The notes below the pieces were generated by a model. It did no database searches, was not told the DNA's origin, and saw only the letters and a list, made by a program, of their open reading frames with translations. A DNA stretch of 64,000 bases from Xylophilus sp. GW821-FHT01B05 (GTDB lineage Bacteria > Pseudomonadota > Gammaproteobacteria > Burkholderiales > Burkholderiaceae_C): contig CP152408.1 in assembly GCA_038961845.1 (NCBI GenBank), positions 4,278,001 through 4,342,000 on the forward strand, in the 5' to 3' direction. Positions 1 to 7,409 of the stretch are shown one piece after another; the first letter of the stretch is position 1, and each line of letters starts with the position of its first letter. The translations under genes and the position numbers were made by a program.

Positions 1-1
1 G

Positions 2-622
2 CCGCTCACCTTCGACGGCGCGGCCTGGGCGCCTTACGCCGCCTTGGCCGGCCTGGCGCTGCCAGTGCGGGTAGAGACCGGCGCCAAGAAGGCGCGCATG
101 GAATTCCACGAAGACCTGCTGTTTACCCACCGCGGCCTGTCGGGCCCGGCGGTGCTGCAAATATCGAGCTACTGGCAAGACGGCGCCGCACTGCAGCTGG
201 ACTTTGCCCCCGGCACCGACGTGGCGGCCTGGCTCACCGACGCCAAGGCCCGCTCGCGCAAGCGTGTCGACAACGAACTCGCCGCCCTGGTGCCATCACG
301 CCTGGCCGACGCCTGGACCGCGAGCGACGCCGCGCTGCAGCGCCCGGTCAACGAGGCCACGGACAAAGCCCTGGCCGCGCTGGCCGAGCGCATCCAGCGC
401 TGGCAGATCGTGCCCACCGGCAGCGAGGGCTACCGCAAGGCCGAAGTCACCCTGGGCGGCGTCGACACGCGCGACCTGTCGCAGCAAACCATGGAATCCA
501 AACACCCCGGCCTCTACTGCATAGGCGAGGTGGTGGACGTCACCGGCTGGCTCGGCGGCTACAACTTCCAGTGGGCCTGGGCCAGCGCGCACGCCTGCGG
601 GCAGGCGCTACGTAAATCATAG
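2..622 (+). CDS. HI0933/YhiN-type FAD-dependent oxidoreductase, C-terminal part
   Basis: This is the last ~206 residues of an HI0933-like NAD(P)/FAD-dependent flavoprotein; the N-terminal Rossmann half lies left of the window, so it is read from base 2 in the open frame. Family landmarks are visible: the block LLFTHRGLSGPAVLQISS about 40 residues in, and the closing GEVVDVTGWLGGYNFQWAW followed by an Ala/His/Gly-rich end, which in this family contacts FAD. The physiological substrate of these proteins is not established. The last sense codons and the TAG stop fall inside a copy of dispersed repeat R1, so the extreme C-terminus (KS) is set by the repeat. The family call is secure; the full length cannot be judged. 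Confidence 0.88.
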   Translation, partial: PLTFDGAAWAPYAALAGLALPVRVETGAKKARMEFHEDLLFTHRGLSGPAVLQISSYWQDGAALQLDFAPGTDVAAWLTDAKARSRKRVDNELAALVPSRLADAWTASDAALQRPVNEATDKALAALAERIQRWQIVPTGSEGYRKAEVTLGGVDTRDLSQQTMESKHPGLYCIGEVVDVTGWLGGYNFQWAWASAHACGQALRKS

Positions 623-677
623 CTAATAGCCAAGGCCACACCTGGGCTAGAGGCATACTTCCTTCAAATTCTCAAAA
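614..677 (+). repeat. Dispersed repeat R1, copy A
   Basis: R1 copy between two convergent genes: ATAGCTAATAGCC, then ACCTGGGCTAGAGGCA and a T/A-rich tail. It carries the TAG stop of the flavoprotein gene on its left and the stop of the metQ-like gene (672-674, read leftwards) on its right. Confidence 0.75.
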
Positions 678-1481
678 CGCCGGCACCAGCGCACCCTTGA
701 ACTGGGTCTGGATGAAATCCCGCACCTCGGGCGACTGGTAGGCCGCCACCAGGCGCTTGACCCAGGGCTTGTCTTTGTCTGCGCGGCGCGTGGCGATCAC
801 GTTCACGTAGGGGCCGCGCGCCGACTCCTTGATCAGCGCATCGCGATCCAGCACCAGCCCCGCCTGCGAGGCGTAGTTGTTGTTGATCGCGGCCAGGGCC
901 AGGTCGTCCAGCGAGCGCGGCAGTTGCGCGGCGTCCAGCGCCACCAGCTTGAGCTTCTTCGGGTTGGTGAGCACATCCAGCGACGTGGCGGTGTTGCGCG
1001 CCACCGCCTCGGGCTTGAGCGTGATCAGGCCGGCCGCCTGCAACAACAGCAGCGCCCGGTTGCCATTGGACGGATCGTTCTGGATGCCCACCGTGGCGCC
1101 ATCGGGCAGGTCGGCAATCGACTTGAGCTTGCGCGAGTAAAAGCCCAGCGGCGCAGTGATGGTCAAGCCCACCGGCACGATGTCAAAGCCGCGGCTGCGG
1201 TTCTGGCCATCCAAAAAGGGCTGGTGCTGGAAGGCATTGGCATCCAGGTCGCCCGCCTGCAGCGCGGCGTTGGGCAATTGGTAGTCATTGAAGCTCACCA
1301 CCTGGATGGTCAGCCCATCGCGCGCGGCGACCTTCTTGACCACCTCGAAGATCGCATCGGCATCACCCACCGAGACGCCAACCTTGATGGTCGTTTTGTC
1401 CTGCGCATGGGCGGGCCCGAAGGCCAGAAACACGGCGGCGAGGGCCGCCAGCGAGGCGCGGCGGGCAAGGGATTGCGGCAT
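672..1481 (-). CDS. MetQ/NlpA-family ABC transporter substrate-binding protein
   Basis: A 269-residue periplasmic binding protein of the NlpA/MetQ family, which deliver D/L-methionine or related compounds to MetNI-type importers. The ATG at 1481 is chosen over an upstream ATG at 1532 because it opens directly on a signal peptide (MPQSLARR, a hydrophobic stretch, then a Sec-type AHA|Q site). There is no lipobox cysteine, so unlike classical MetQ it should be soluble in the periplasm. The mature start TTIKVGVSVGDADAIFEVVK and the later NAALQAGDLDANAFQHQPFL block are diagnostic of the family. No metN or metI lies next to it, so it is an orphan binding protein; methionine specificity is by family only. 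Confidence 0.85.
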   Translation of the reverse strand: MPQSLARRASLAALAAVFLAFGPAHAQDKTTIKVGVSVGDADAIFEVVKKVAARDGLTIQVVSFNDYQLPNAALQAGDLDANAFQHQPFLDGQNRSRGFDIVPVGLTITAPLGFYSRKLKSIADLPDGATVGIQNDPSNGNRALLLLQAAGLITLKPEAVARNTATSLDVLTNPKKLKLVALDAAQLPRSLDDLALAAINNNYASQAGLVLDRDALIKESARGPYVNVIATRRADKDKPWVKRLVAAYQSPEVRDFIQTQFKGALVPAF

Positions 1482-1590
1482 GAAGAGGCCTTTTCTGCAG
1501 AGTCGGTAAAACGCCCACTCTGGCAGACGCACCCCGCGGCCGGAACGACCAATGGCGCATGTGGATATGCGCAGAATGTGCGCCGCTGCC

Positions 1591-1618
1591 TTGCAGCCCC
1601 GGCTTCAAAGGCTATAAT
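1591..1618 (+). promoter_or_regulatory. Sigma70-type promoter for rpsU
   Basis: TTGCAG at 1591-1596 and a perfect TATAAT at 1613-1618 are separated by 16 bp and lie about 125 bp upstream of the S21 start, pointing toward it. Confidence 0.6.
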
Positions 1619-1743
1619 GTTCGGCTTTGCTGGCAAACCTCCGTCGGCCAATACTAGTTATAGACGGGGAATCGCCGCGTACGGTGCCCAGGCTCGATCT
1701 CCTGGACACCCTCTGCCGGCACATATTCGGAAAACATGACGTA

Positions 1744-1956
1744 ATGACGACCATTCGTGTAAAAGAAAACGAGCCCTTTGACGTGGCTCTCCGCCGCTTC
1801 AAGCGCACCATCGAAAAGCTCGGCCTGCTGACCGACCTGCGCGCTCGTGAGTTTTACGAAAAGCCCACCGCTGAACGCAAGCGCAAGAAGGCTGCGGCCG
1901 TCAAGCGCCACTACAAGCGCGTGCGCAGCATGCAGCTTCCCAAGAAGCTGTACTGA
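1744..1956 (+). CDS. rpsU: 30S ribosomal protein bS21
   Basis: A 70-residue, strongly basic protein beginning [20 protein letters not shown] and ending in a Lys/Arg-rich tail with KKLY: small-subunit protein bS21, which sits near the 3' end of 16S rRNA and helps initiation. Length and sequence match the family throughout. An in-frame ATG-less extension upstream is ignored in favour of the ATG at 1744, which gives the canonical N-terminus. It is followed by a strong intrinsic terminator (1987-2021) and then by yqeY, a common proteobacterial order, though the usual dnaG is not next. Confidence 0.97.
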
Positions 1957-1986
1957 TCGCAGACGAAGGCCCCAGGCCTTCCATGC

Positions 1987-2021
1987 AAAACCCGCGCTCG
2001 GGACGCCAGGCGCGGGTTTTT
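1987..2021 (+). terminator. Intrinsic terminator after rpsU
   Basis: A-run, then CCCGCGC (1991-1997) pairing with GCGCGGG (2010-2016), followed directly by five T residues. A textbook rho-independent terminator between rpsU and yqeY. Confidence 0.85.
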
Positions 2022-2065
2022 GCGTTTCCGCTCCCTATTTTTCCATTCGTTCACCAGGAGACCCC

Positions 2066-2533
2066 ATGGCACTCAAGGACCAGATCACCGACGACATGAA
2101 GACCGCGATGCGCGCCAAGGACAGCCAACGCCTGGCCACCATCCGCCTGCTGCTCGCCGCCCTCAAGCAAAAGGAAGTGGACGAGCGCGTGGAGCTGGAC
2201 GATGCCGCCGTCGTGGCCATCGTCGACAAGATGATCAAGCAGCGCAAAGACTCCATCGCCGCCTTCCAGCAAGCCAACCGCACCGACCTGGTCGACCAGG
2301 AAGCCGCCGAGCTGGCAGTGCTGCAGGCCTACCTGCCCGCCCGCCTGAGCGCCGACGAGATCACCGCCGAAGTGCAAGCCGTCGCCGCCGAAGTGCAGGC
2401 CGAACTGGGCCGCGCGCCCACCCAGGCCGACATGGGCAAGCTCATGGCCGCCGCCAAGGCCCGCCTGGCCGGCAAGGCCGACATGGGCCAGGTATCCGCA
2501 GCGGTGAAGGCCGTGCTCGCCAAGCAAGGGTAA
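2066..2533 (+). CDS. GatB/YqeY domain-containing protein
   Basis: A 155-residue YqeY-family protein (GatB_Yqey fold), starting MALKDQITDDMKTAMRAKDS. The family shares the C-terminal tail domain of the GatB amidotransferase subunit, which contacts tRNA; free-standing YqeY has no settled biochemical role. The start at 2066 is fixed by a good ribosome site (AGGAG at 2056-2060, spacing 5) and the family N-terminus; an upstream in-frame extension is rejected. It is helix-rich, with the repeating pattern RLSADEITAEVQAVAAEVQ near residues 92-110. The gene lies downstream of rpsU but has its own space after the rpsU terminator. Confidence 0.93.
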   Translation: MALKDQITDDMKTAMRAKDSQRLATIRLLLAALKQKEVDERVELDDAAVVAIVDKMIKQRKDSIAAFQQANRTDLVDQEAAELAVLQAYLPARLSADEITAEVQAVAAEVQAELGRAPTQADMGKLMAAAKARLAGKADMGQVSAAVKAVLAKQG

Positions 2534-2548
2534 ACCCTTGTTTTTCGG

Positions 2549-2566
2549 GCGCTGGTTTACCGGCGC
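2549..2566 (+). terminator. Hairpin after yqeY, possible terminator
   Basis: GCGCTGG-ttta-CCGGCGC forms a 7-bp stem with one G.T pair; it is preceded by TTTTT and followed by AAAAA, so it could act on either strand, but no T-run follows on the + strand. Confidence 0.35.
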
Positions 2567-2633
2567 TTGCAAAAACCCGCGCAAACCTGACGCGCGGCGT
2601 TAACTTCAGGGCATCTGGAACGTTCTAAGTCCT

Positions 2634-4631
2634 ATGCCCTCCTTCTCTCTTCTTGTTGTACTGCGCCGCTTCGGCATGGCTGCCGCGCTGCTGGGCGCCA
2701 CGCTGGCCCTGGCCCAAGAGGCCACGCCGGTAGACCCGCCCACGCGCATCGCGCGCTTTGACAGCATCTACGGCACGGCCCAGCACCAAAGCGCCGCCGA
2801 CAGCCAGACCCGCCCAGCCGATCCCAACTGGCCGATCGCCCCCGGCGACCGCGTCTGGACCGAGCCCGCCGCGCGTGCCGTGCTGGACAGCGGCGGCGCC
2901 ACGCTGCGCCTGGACGGCAGCACCGTCGTCGAATTCACCACGCTGGACGACAGCACCACGCAGGTCCAGCTCACACAGGGCACGCTGGGCGTGCGCCTGT
3001 ACGCCACCGACCCCAACCAGCGCTACGAGATCGACACCCCCAACCTGGCCCTGGTGCTGGTGCGCCCGGGCACCTACCGCCTCGACGTGGACCCGGCGCA
3101 AGGCATCACCCGCGTATCGGCACTGCCTGGCGCCAACGGCATCGTCTACGGCGAAGGCGGCCAGTCCCTCACGCTGGAGGGCGGCCAGCGGCGCGACTTC
3201 GTCGGCCGCGGGCTCAGCTCGCCGGGCCAGCTCTACGGCATCGCCGGCGACGCCTTCGACGGCTGGCAGGCCGACCTGGACCGCGCCTCCGACCAGTCGG
3301 TATCGGCCACCTACGTGTCGCGCGACCTGCCCGGCTACCAGGTGCTGGACAACTACGGCGACTGGCAGAACGACAACAGCTACGGCGCCGTCTGGTTCCC
3401 GCGCGCCGTCGCCGCCAACTGGGCGCCCTACCGCGACGGCCGCTGGGAATGGATCGCCCCCTGGGGCTGGACCTGGATCGACGACGCGCCCTGGGGCTTC
3501 ACCCCCTTCCACTACGGCCGCTGGGCCCAGGTCGGCAGCCGCTGGGGCTGGGTGCCGGGCCGGGCCGGGCCTCGGCCGGTGTACTCGCCCGCGCTGGTCG
3601 GCTTCGTCGGCGTGGGTGGCGGCGCCACCGTGCCCATGGGCTCGGGGCGCCCCGGCGTGGCCTGGTTCCCGCTGGCGCCGGGCGAGCGCTGGCGGCCGGC
3701 CTTCCAGGCCAGCCCCGGCTACCTGGCGCGCCTGAACCGCTCAGGCCAGGTGCGCGACCACGGCGACCAATACCAGTTCCAGTCGCGCCCCGGCGCGGTC
3801 ACCGCCCTGCCCAGCGACAGCTTTGGCAGCCGGGGCCGCGGCCAGCGGCAGCAGATGGAGACGCTGACGGCCGGCGCCCTGGCCCAGGCCCGCCCGGTGA
3901 TGCCGCCGCCCTTCAGCGGCGCGCTGGCGCCCAGCCGCCCCGGCATGCCGGCCGCACAGCCCTTCCGGCTGCCGCCCGGCCAGCCCATGCCGCCCAACAC
4001 CTCCATGCCCGACCAGTTGCGCCAGCAACAGGCTGATCGGCAGCGCCAGCAGTTCGAGATGCAGCAGCAGCTGCAACGGCAGCAACAGCCATTCCGCGAC
4101 GCGCAGCAGAACCAGAACCGCCCGCCACCGGGCTTCGACCCGCAGCGCGGCCAGATCGAACGCCAGCAGCGCGAGCAGCAAATGCAACAGCAGCAGCAAC
4201 AACAGCAGATGCAGCAGGACCAGCAAATGCAGATGCGCCAGCGCATGGAGCAGCAACGCCAGGGCCAGATGCGTGACGAGCAGATGCGCGCCGCAGAACA
4301 GCAGCAGCGCCAGATGCAGCAACAACAGCAACAGGCGCAGCAGATGCAGCAAGAGCGCCAGATGCAGATGCAGCGCGAACAGGCCGCGCGCCAGCAAGAC
4401 ATGCAGATGCGCCAGCGCATGGAACAGCAGCGCGCCGAGCAGCAACAACGCCAGATGCAACAGCAGCAGCAACAGGCCCAGCAAATGCAGCAGATGCAAA
4501 TGGAGCGCCAACAGCAGCTCCAGCAACAACAGCAGCAGATGCAGCAGCGCATGCAGCCGCAGCAGCGCCCGCAAGAAGGACGGGAAGGCCGCCCGCAGTT
4601 TCAGCGCGAGCGTGGCGACCGAGGCAGTTAG
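2634..4631 (+). CDS. DUF6600-type FecR-like envelope protein with Gln-rich C-terminus
   Basis: A 665-residue exported protein. Residues 1-28 form a signal peptide ending LALAQ. Residues ~35-190 resemble a FecR-like beta domain with a DGSTVVEFT core. Residues ~230-310 are rich in Trp/Tyr/Gly with repeated phrases such as YRDGRWEW, PWGWTWIDDAPWG and FHYGRW, the signature of DUF6600 proteins. From about residue 460 to 645 the chain is almost only Q, M, R and E, built from imperfect repeats like RQMQQQQQQAQQMQQ, predicted to be coiled-coil or disordered. The function of the family is unknown; a periplasmic or surface structural role is inferred from export and composition. The repeat-rich tail is likely to vary in length between strains. 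Confidence 0.8.
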   Translation: MPSFSLLVVLRRFGMAAALLGATLALAQEATPVDPPTRIARFDSIYGTAQHQSAADSQTRPADPNWPIAPGDRVWTEPAARAVLDSGGATLRLDGSTVVEFTTLDDSTTQVQLTQGTLGVRLYATDPNQRYEIDTPNLALVLVRPGTYRLDVDPAQGITRVSALPGANGIVYGEGGQSLTLEGGQRRDFVGRGLSSPGQLYGIAGDAFDGWQADLDRASDQSVSATYVSRDLPGYQVLDNYGDWQNDNSYGAVWFPRAVAANWAPYRDGRWEWIAPWGWTWIDDAPWGFTPFHYGRWAQVGSRWGWVPGRAGPRPVYSPALVGFVGVGGGATVPMGSGRPGVAWFPLAPGERWRPAFQASPGYLARLNRSGQVRDHGDQYQFQSRPGAVTALPSDSFGSRGRGQRQQMETLTAGALAQARPVMPPPFSGALAPSRPGMPAAQPFRLPPGQPMPPNTSMPDQLRQQQADRQRQQFEMQQQLQRQQQPFRDAQQNQNRPPPGFDPQRGQIERQQREQQMQQQQQQQQMQQDQQMQMRQRMEQQRQGQMRDEQMRAAEQQQRQMQQQQQQAQQMQQERQMQMQREQAARQQDMQMRQRMEQQRAEQQQRQMQQQQQQAQQMQQMQMERQQQLQQQQQQMQQRMQPQQRPQEGREGRPQFQRERGDRGS

Positions 4632-4636
4632 CGGCG

Positions 4637-4673
4637 ATGCCGCTCAATGGGTCCCGTTCGCCCTGAGCGGCAT
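4637..4673 (+). terminator. Bidirectional hairpin between convergent genes
   Basis: ATGCCGCTCA (4637-4646) pairs perfectly with TGAGCGGCAT (4664-4673), with an inner GGG/CCC pairing. It lies between the ends of the DUF6600 gene and pmbA. No long T-run follows, so termination is inferred from position. Confidence 0.5.
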
Positions 4674-4703
4674 ATTGATTTAGCCAGCGGTGGGCAACCG
4701 GGC

Positions 4704-6077
4704 CTAGCTACCCGCCACCTTCATGCGGTCGACCAGGATCGAGCCAACCGTCTTCGCGCCGTAGTTGTAGGTGTCCGCGCCCACCGCCTGGATGCCCTTG
4801 AGCATGCGCCCCAGGTTGCCGGCGATGGTGATCTCTTGCACCGGGAAGGCGATCTCGCCCTTCTCCACCCAGAAGCCGCTGGCGCCGCGCGAATAGTCGC
4901 CGGTGACGTAGTTCACGCCCTGCCCCATCAGCTCGGTCACGAACAGGCCGGTGCCCAGCTTCTTGAGCATGGCGGCCAGGTCGTCACCCGGCTTGGTCAG
5001 GCGCGAGGACAGCACCAGGTTGTGCGAACCGCCGGCGTTGCCGGTGGTCTTCATGCCCAGCTTGCGGGCCGAATAGGTGCTGAGGAAGTAGCCCTGCACG
5101 CGGCCCGCGTCCACCACCTTGCGCGCGCGGGTGCGCACGCCTTCATCGTCAAAGGGCGAGCTGCCCTTGCCGCCCTTGATGAACGGGTCTTCGTCGATGT
5201 CGATGTGGTCCGGAAACACCTGCTTGCCCATCGAGTCGAGCAAAAAAGTGCTCTTGCGGTAGAGCGCGCCGCCGCTCACGGCCTGCGTGAAGCCGCCCAG
5301 CAGGCCGGCGGCCAGCGGCGATTCGAACAGCACCGGGCATTCGGTGGTCGGGATCTTGCGTGCGCGCAGCCGTGCCAGCGCGCGCTCGGCGGCGTAGCGG
5401 CCCACCGCTTCAGGGCTGGCCAGGTCGGCGGCGTTGCGCATGGAGCTGTACCAGGCGTCGCGCTGCATGTCGTCGCCACGGCCGGCAATCGGCGCGACCG
5501 ACATGCTGTGGCGCGAGCTGGCGTAGCCGCCACGGAAGCCGCGCGTATGCGCGCTGAAGAAATGCGACTGCTGGGCGGACACGCCGGCGCCTTCGCTGTT
5601 GGTGATGCGGCGGTCGGTGGACAAGGCAGCGGCCTCGCAGGCCATGGCCATGCGCGCGGCGCCTTCGCTGTCAATGGCCCAGGGGTGGAACAGGTCCAGG
5701 TCGGGCTGCTCGGTGACGATGTCTTCGGCATCCGGCAAGCCGGCCATCGGGTCTTCGGCGGTGAAGCGGGCGATGTCGTAGGCGGCCTGCACGGTCTGCT
5801 GGATGGCGGCCGTGGAGAAGTCGGAGGTGCTGGCGTTGCCGCGGCGCTGGCCGAGGTAGACGGTCACGCCCAGCGACTTGTCGCGGTTGCGCTCAACGGT
5901 CTCCAGCTCGCCCTTGCGTACGCTGACACTCAGGCCGCAGCCCTCGGAGGCCTCGGCGCCGACGTCGGTGGCACCGAGCTTCTTGGCATGGGATAAGGCC
6001 GCATCGACAATCTCTTCGAAAAACGCGCGGCTGTAGCTGAAGCCGCTGGCGGCTTCGGTCGGGGATGGGGTCTTCAT
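4704..6077 (-). CDS. pmbA: TldD/PmbA-family metalloprotease subunit PmbA
   Basis: A 457-residue PmbA (TldE) protein, partner of TldD in the heterodimeric metalloprotease that matures microcin-type peptides and degrades CcdA-like antitoxins in E. coli. PmbA lacks the zinc-binding HExxH found in TldD, and none is seen here, as expected. Family landmarks are VRKGELETVERNRDKSLGV near residue 45, the NAGGSHNLVLS block, and the C-terminal GASGFWVEKGEIAFPVQEIT. The ATG at 6077 matches the usual N-terminus; the longer frame to 6179 overlaps the start of the divergent darP gene and is rejected. tldD is not in the window. Confidence 0.94.
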   Translation of the reverse strand: MKTPSPTEAASGFSYSRAFFEEIVDAALSHAKKLGATDVGAEASEGCGLSVSVRKGELETVERNRDKSLGVTVYLGQRRGNASTSDFSTAAIQQTVQAAYDIARFTAEDPMAGLPDAEDIVTEQPDLDLFHPWAIDSEGAARMAMACEAAALSTDRRITNSEGAGVSAQQSHFFSAHTRGFRGGYASSRHSMSVAPIAGRGDDMQRDAWYSSMRNAADLASPEAVGRYAAERALARLRARKIPTTECPVLFESPLAAGLLGGFTQAVSGGALYRKSTFLLDSMGKQVFPDHIDIDEDPFIKGGKGSSPFDDEGVRTRARKVVDAGRVQGYFLSTYSARKLGMKTTGNAGGSHNLVLSSRLTKPGDDLAAMLKKLGTGLFVTELMGQGVNYVTGDYSRGASGFWVEKGEIAFPVQEITIAGNLGRMLKGIQAVGADTYNYGAKTVGSILVDRMKVAGS

Positions 6078-6162
6078 GGCGAGGGCTATGATACTTGCCG
6101 CCCTCCCTTCGCATCTTTCCTTGCCTCTAGCCGCGTCAAGCGGCCGCACCCAGCCTCCCACC

Positions 6163-6816
6163 ATGTCACGCAAATTCAAGAAAGGCTACTTCGTCCGCGG
6201 CCAGTTCGTAGCCGAGGGCAGCGAGCTCGATATCGAGCTCAAGCGCGAGCTCAAGGGCATCGACGACGTCCGCACTGCCAGCCGCACCGACCTCAAGAAG
6301 GAAAGCGATGAGCTGCAGGAACTGGGCGAAGCCCTGCTGACCCTGCGCGCCGATCTGCTGGCCCGCCTCGACCTGCCCGAGAAGCTGGCCGACGCCGTGG
6401 AAGAAGCCAAGCGCATCACCAATTTCGAGGGCAAGCGCCGGCAGATGCAGTTCATCGGCAAGCTCATGCGCAAGCTCGACGAGCCCGCCCGTGAAGCCGC
6501 CCGCGAAGCGCTGCAAGAGCAGCGCAGCGGCTCGGCACGCGACACCATGACCCTGCACGAAGCCGAGCAAACCCGCGCCGCGCTGATCGCCGGCGACGAG
6601 GCCGTGCAGCGCTGGATCGAACGCTTCCCCGGCACCGACACGCAGCAACTGCGCGCCCTGGTGCGCCAGGCCCGCAAAGACGCCGTGCCCGAAAAACCCG
6701 GCCTGGCGCCACGCCATGGCCGCGCCTACCGCGAGATTTTCCACCTGGTGCGTGCGCAGCTCGGTGGCCAGGAAGCGCCCACCGACAACGACACGGCAGA
6801 AGAGGGCGATGACTGA
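6163..6816 (+). CDS. darP: Ribosome-associated protein DarP/YjgA (DUF615)
   Basis: A 217-residue highly charged, helical protein of the DUF615 family (YjgA/DarP), which associates with 50S precursors and aids late large-subunit assembly. Recognised by the basic start SRKFKKGYFVRGQFVAEGSE, the middle AKRITNFEGKRRQMQFIGKL and the C-terminal HGRAYREIFHLVRAQL. The family N-terminus places the start at 6163. It is divergent from pmbA, the same order seen in many beta- and gammaproteobacteria, and overlaps the following mog gene by 8 bp, so the two are co-transcribed. Confidence 0.93.
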   Translation: MSRKFKKGYFVRGQFVAEGSELDIELKRELKGIDDVRTASRTDLKKESDELQELGEALLTLRADLLARLDLPEKLADAVEEAKRITNFEGKRRQMQFIGKLMRKLDEPAREAAREALQEQRSGSARDTMTLHEAEQTRAALIAGDEAVQRWIERFPGTDTQQLRALVRQARKDAVPEKPGLAPRHGRAYREIFHLVRAQLGGQEAPTDNDTAEEGDD

Positions 6817-7405
6817 TTCCGCGCCCGAGCCGGTACGCATCGGCATCGTCTCGATCAGCGACCGCGCCAGCAGCGGCGTCTACCAGGACCAGGGCCTGCC
6901 CGCGCTGCAGGACTGGCTGGGCCGCGCGCTGAAGAACCCGATCACGTTCGAGCCCCGGCTGATCCCGGACGAGCAGGCCACCATCAGCGCCACGCTGATC
7001 GAGTTGGCAGACGCCGGCTGCGCGCTGGTGCTGACCACCGGCGGCACCGGCCCCGCGCCGCGCGACGTCACGCCGGAGGCCACGCTGGCCGTGGCCGACC
7101 GTGAGCTGCCGGGTTTTGGCGAGCAGATGCGCCAGATCAGCCTGCGCTTTGTGCCCACCGCCATCCTGTCGCGCCAGGTCGGCGTGGTGCGCGGCCAGAG
7201 CCTGATCCTGAACCTGCCAGGCCAGCCCAAGGCAATCGCCGAGACGCTGGAAGGCCTGAAGAACCCCGACGGCAGCCAGGCCGTGCCCGGCATCTTCGCC
7301 GCCGTGCCTTATTGCATCGATCTGATTGGCGGGCCGTATCTGGAAACGCAAGACGCGGTGTGCAAGGCCTTTAGGCCCAAGTCGGCGCAGCGGCCGGTGC
7401 GTTAA
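6809..7405 (+). CDS. mog: Molybdopterin adenylyltransferase (Mog/MoaB family)
   Basis: A 198-residue member of the MoaB/Mog fold that adenylates molybdopterin before molybdate insertion in molybdenum-cofactor synthesis (cytoplasm). The nucleotide/pterin site is visible as TTGGTGPAPRDVTPEAT (about residues 72-88) and the later LNLPGQPKAIAETL. IGIVSISDRASSGVYQDQG at the N-terminus is typical of Mog. The ATG at 6809 overlaps the darP stop. Mog rather than MoaB is favoured because of length and the extended C-terminus. No other mo genes are nearby. Confidence 0.92.
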   Translation: MTDSAPEPVRIGIVSISDRASSGVYQDQGLPALQDWLGRALKNPITFEPRLIPDEQATISATLIELADAGCALVLTTGGTGPAPRDVTPEATLAVADRELPGFGEQMRQISLRFVPTAILSRQVGVVRGQSLILNLPGQPKAIAETLEGLKNPDGSQAVPGIFAAVPYCIDLIGGPYLETQDAVCKAFRPKSAQRPVR

Positions 7406-7409
7406 GCGC

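Noticed and set aside
3719..4574. Cys/Trp-rich and Leu/His-rich frames opposite the Gln-rich tail
   Set aside because: They are only the complement of CAG/CAA repeats, not cysteine-rich proteins or leucine-rich membrane segments.
4012..4575. Tandem-looking direct repeats as a possible CRISPR array
   Set aside because: They are coding triplet repeats for Gln/Met/Arg without regular unique spacers.
4647..5996. A 449-codon plus-strand frame opposite pmbA
   Set aside because: The composition is Ala/Gly/His-rich with no motifs, and it lies fully across a secure pmbA gene.
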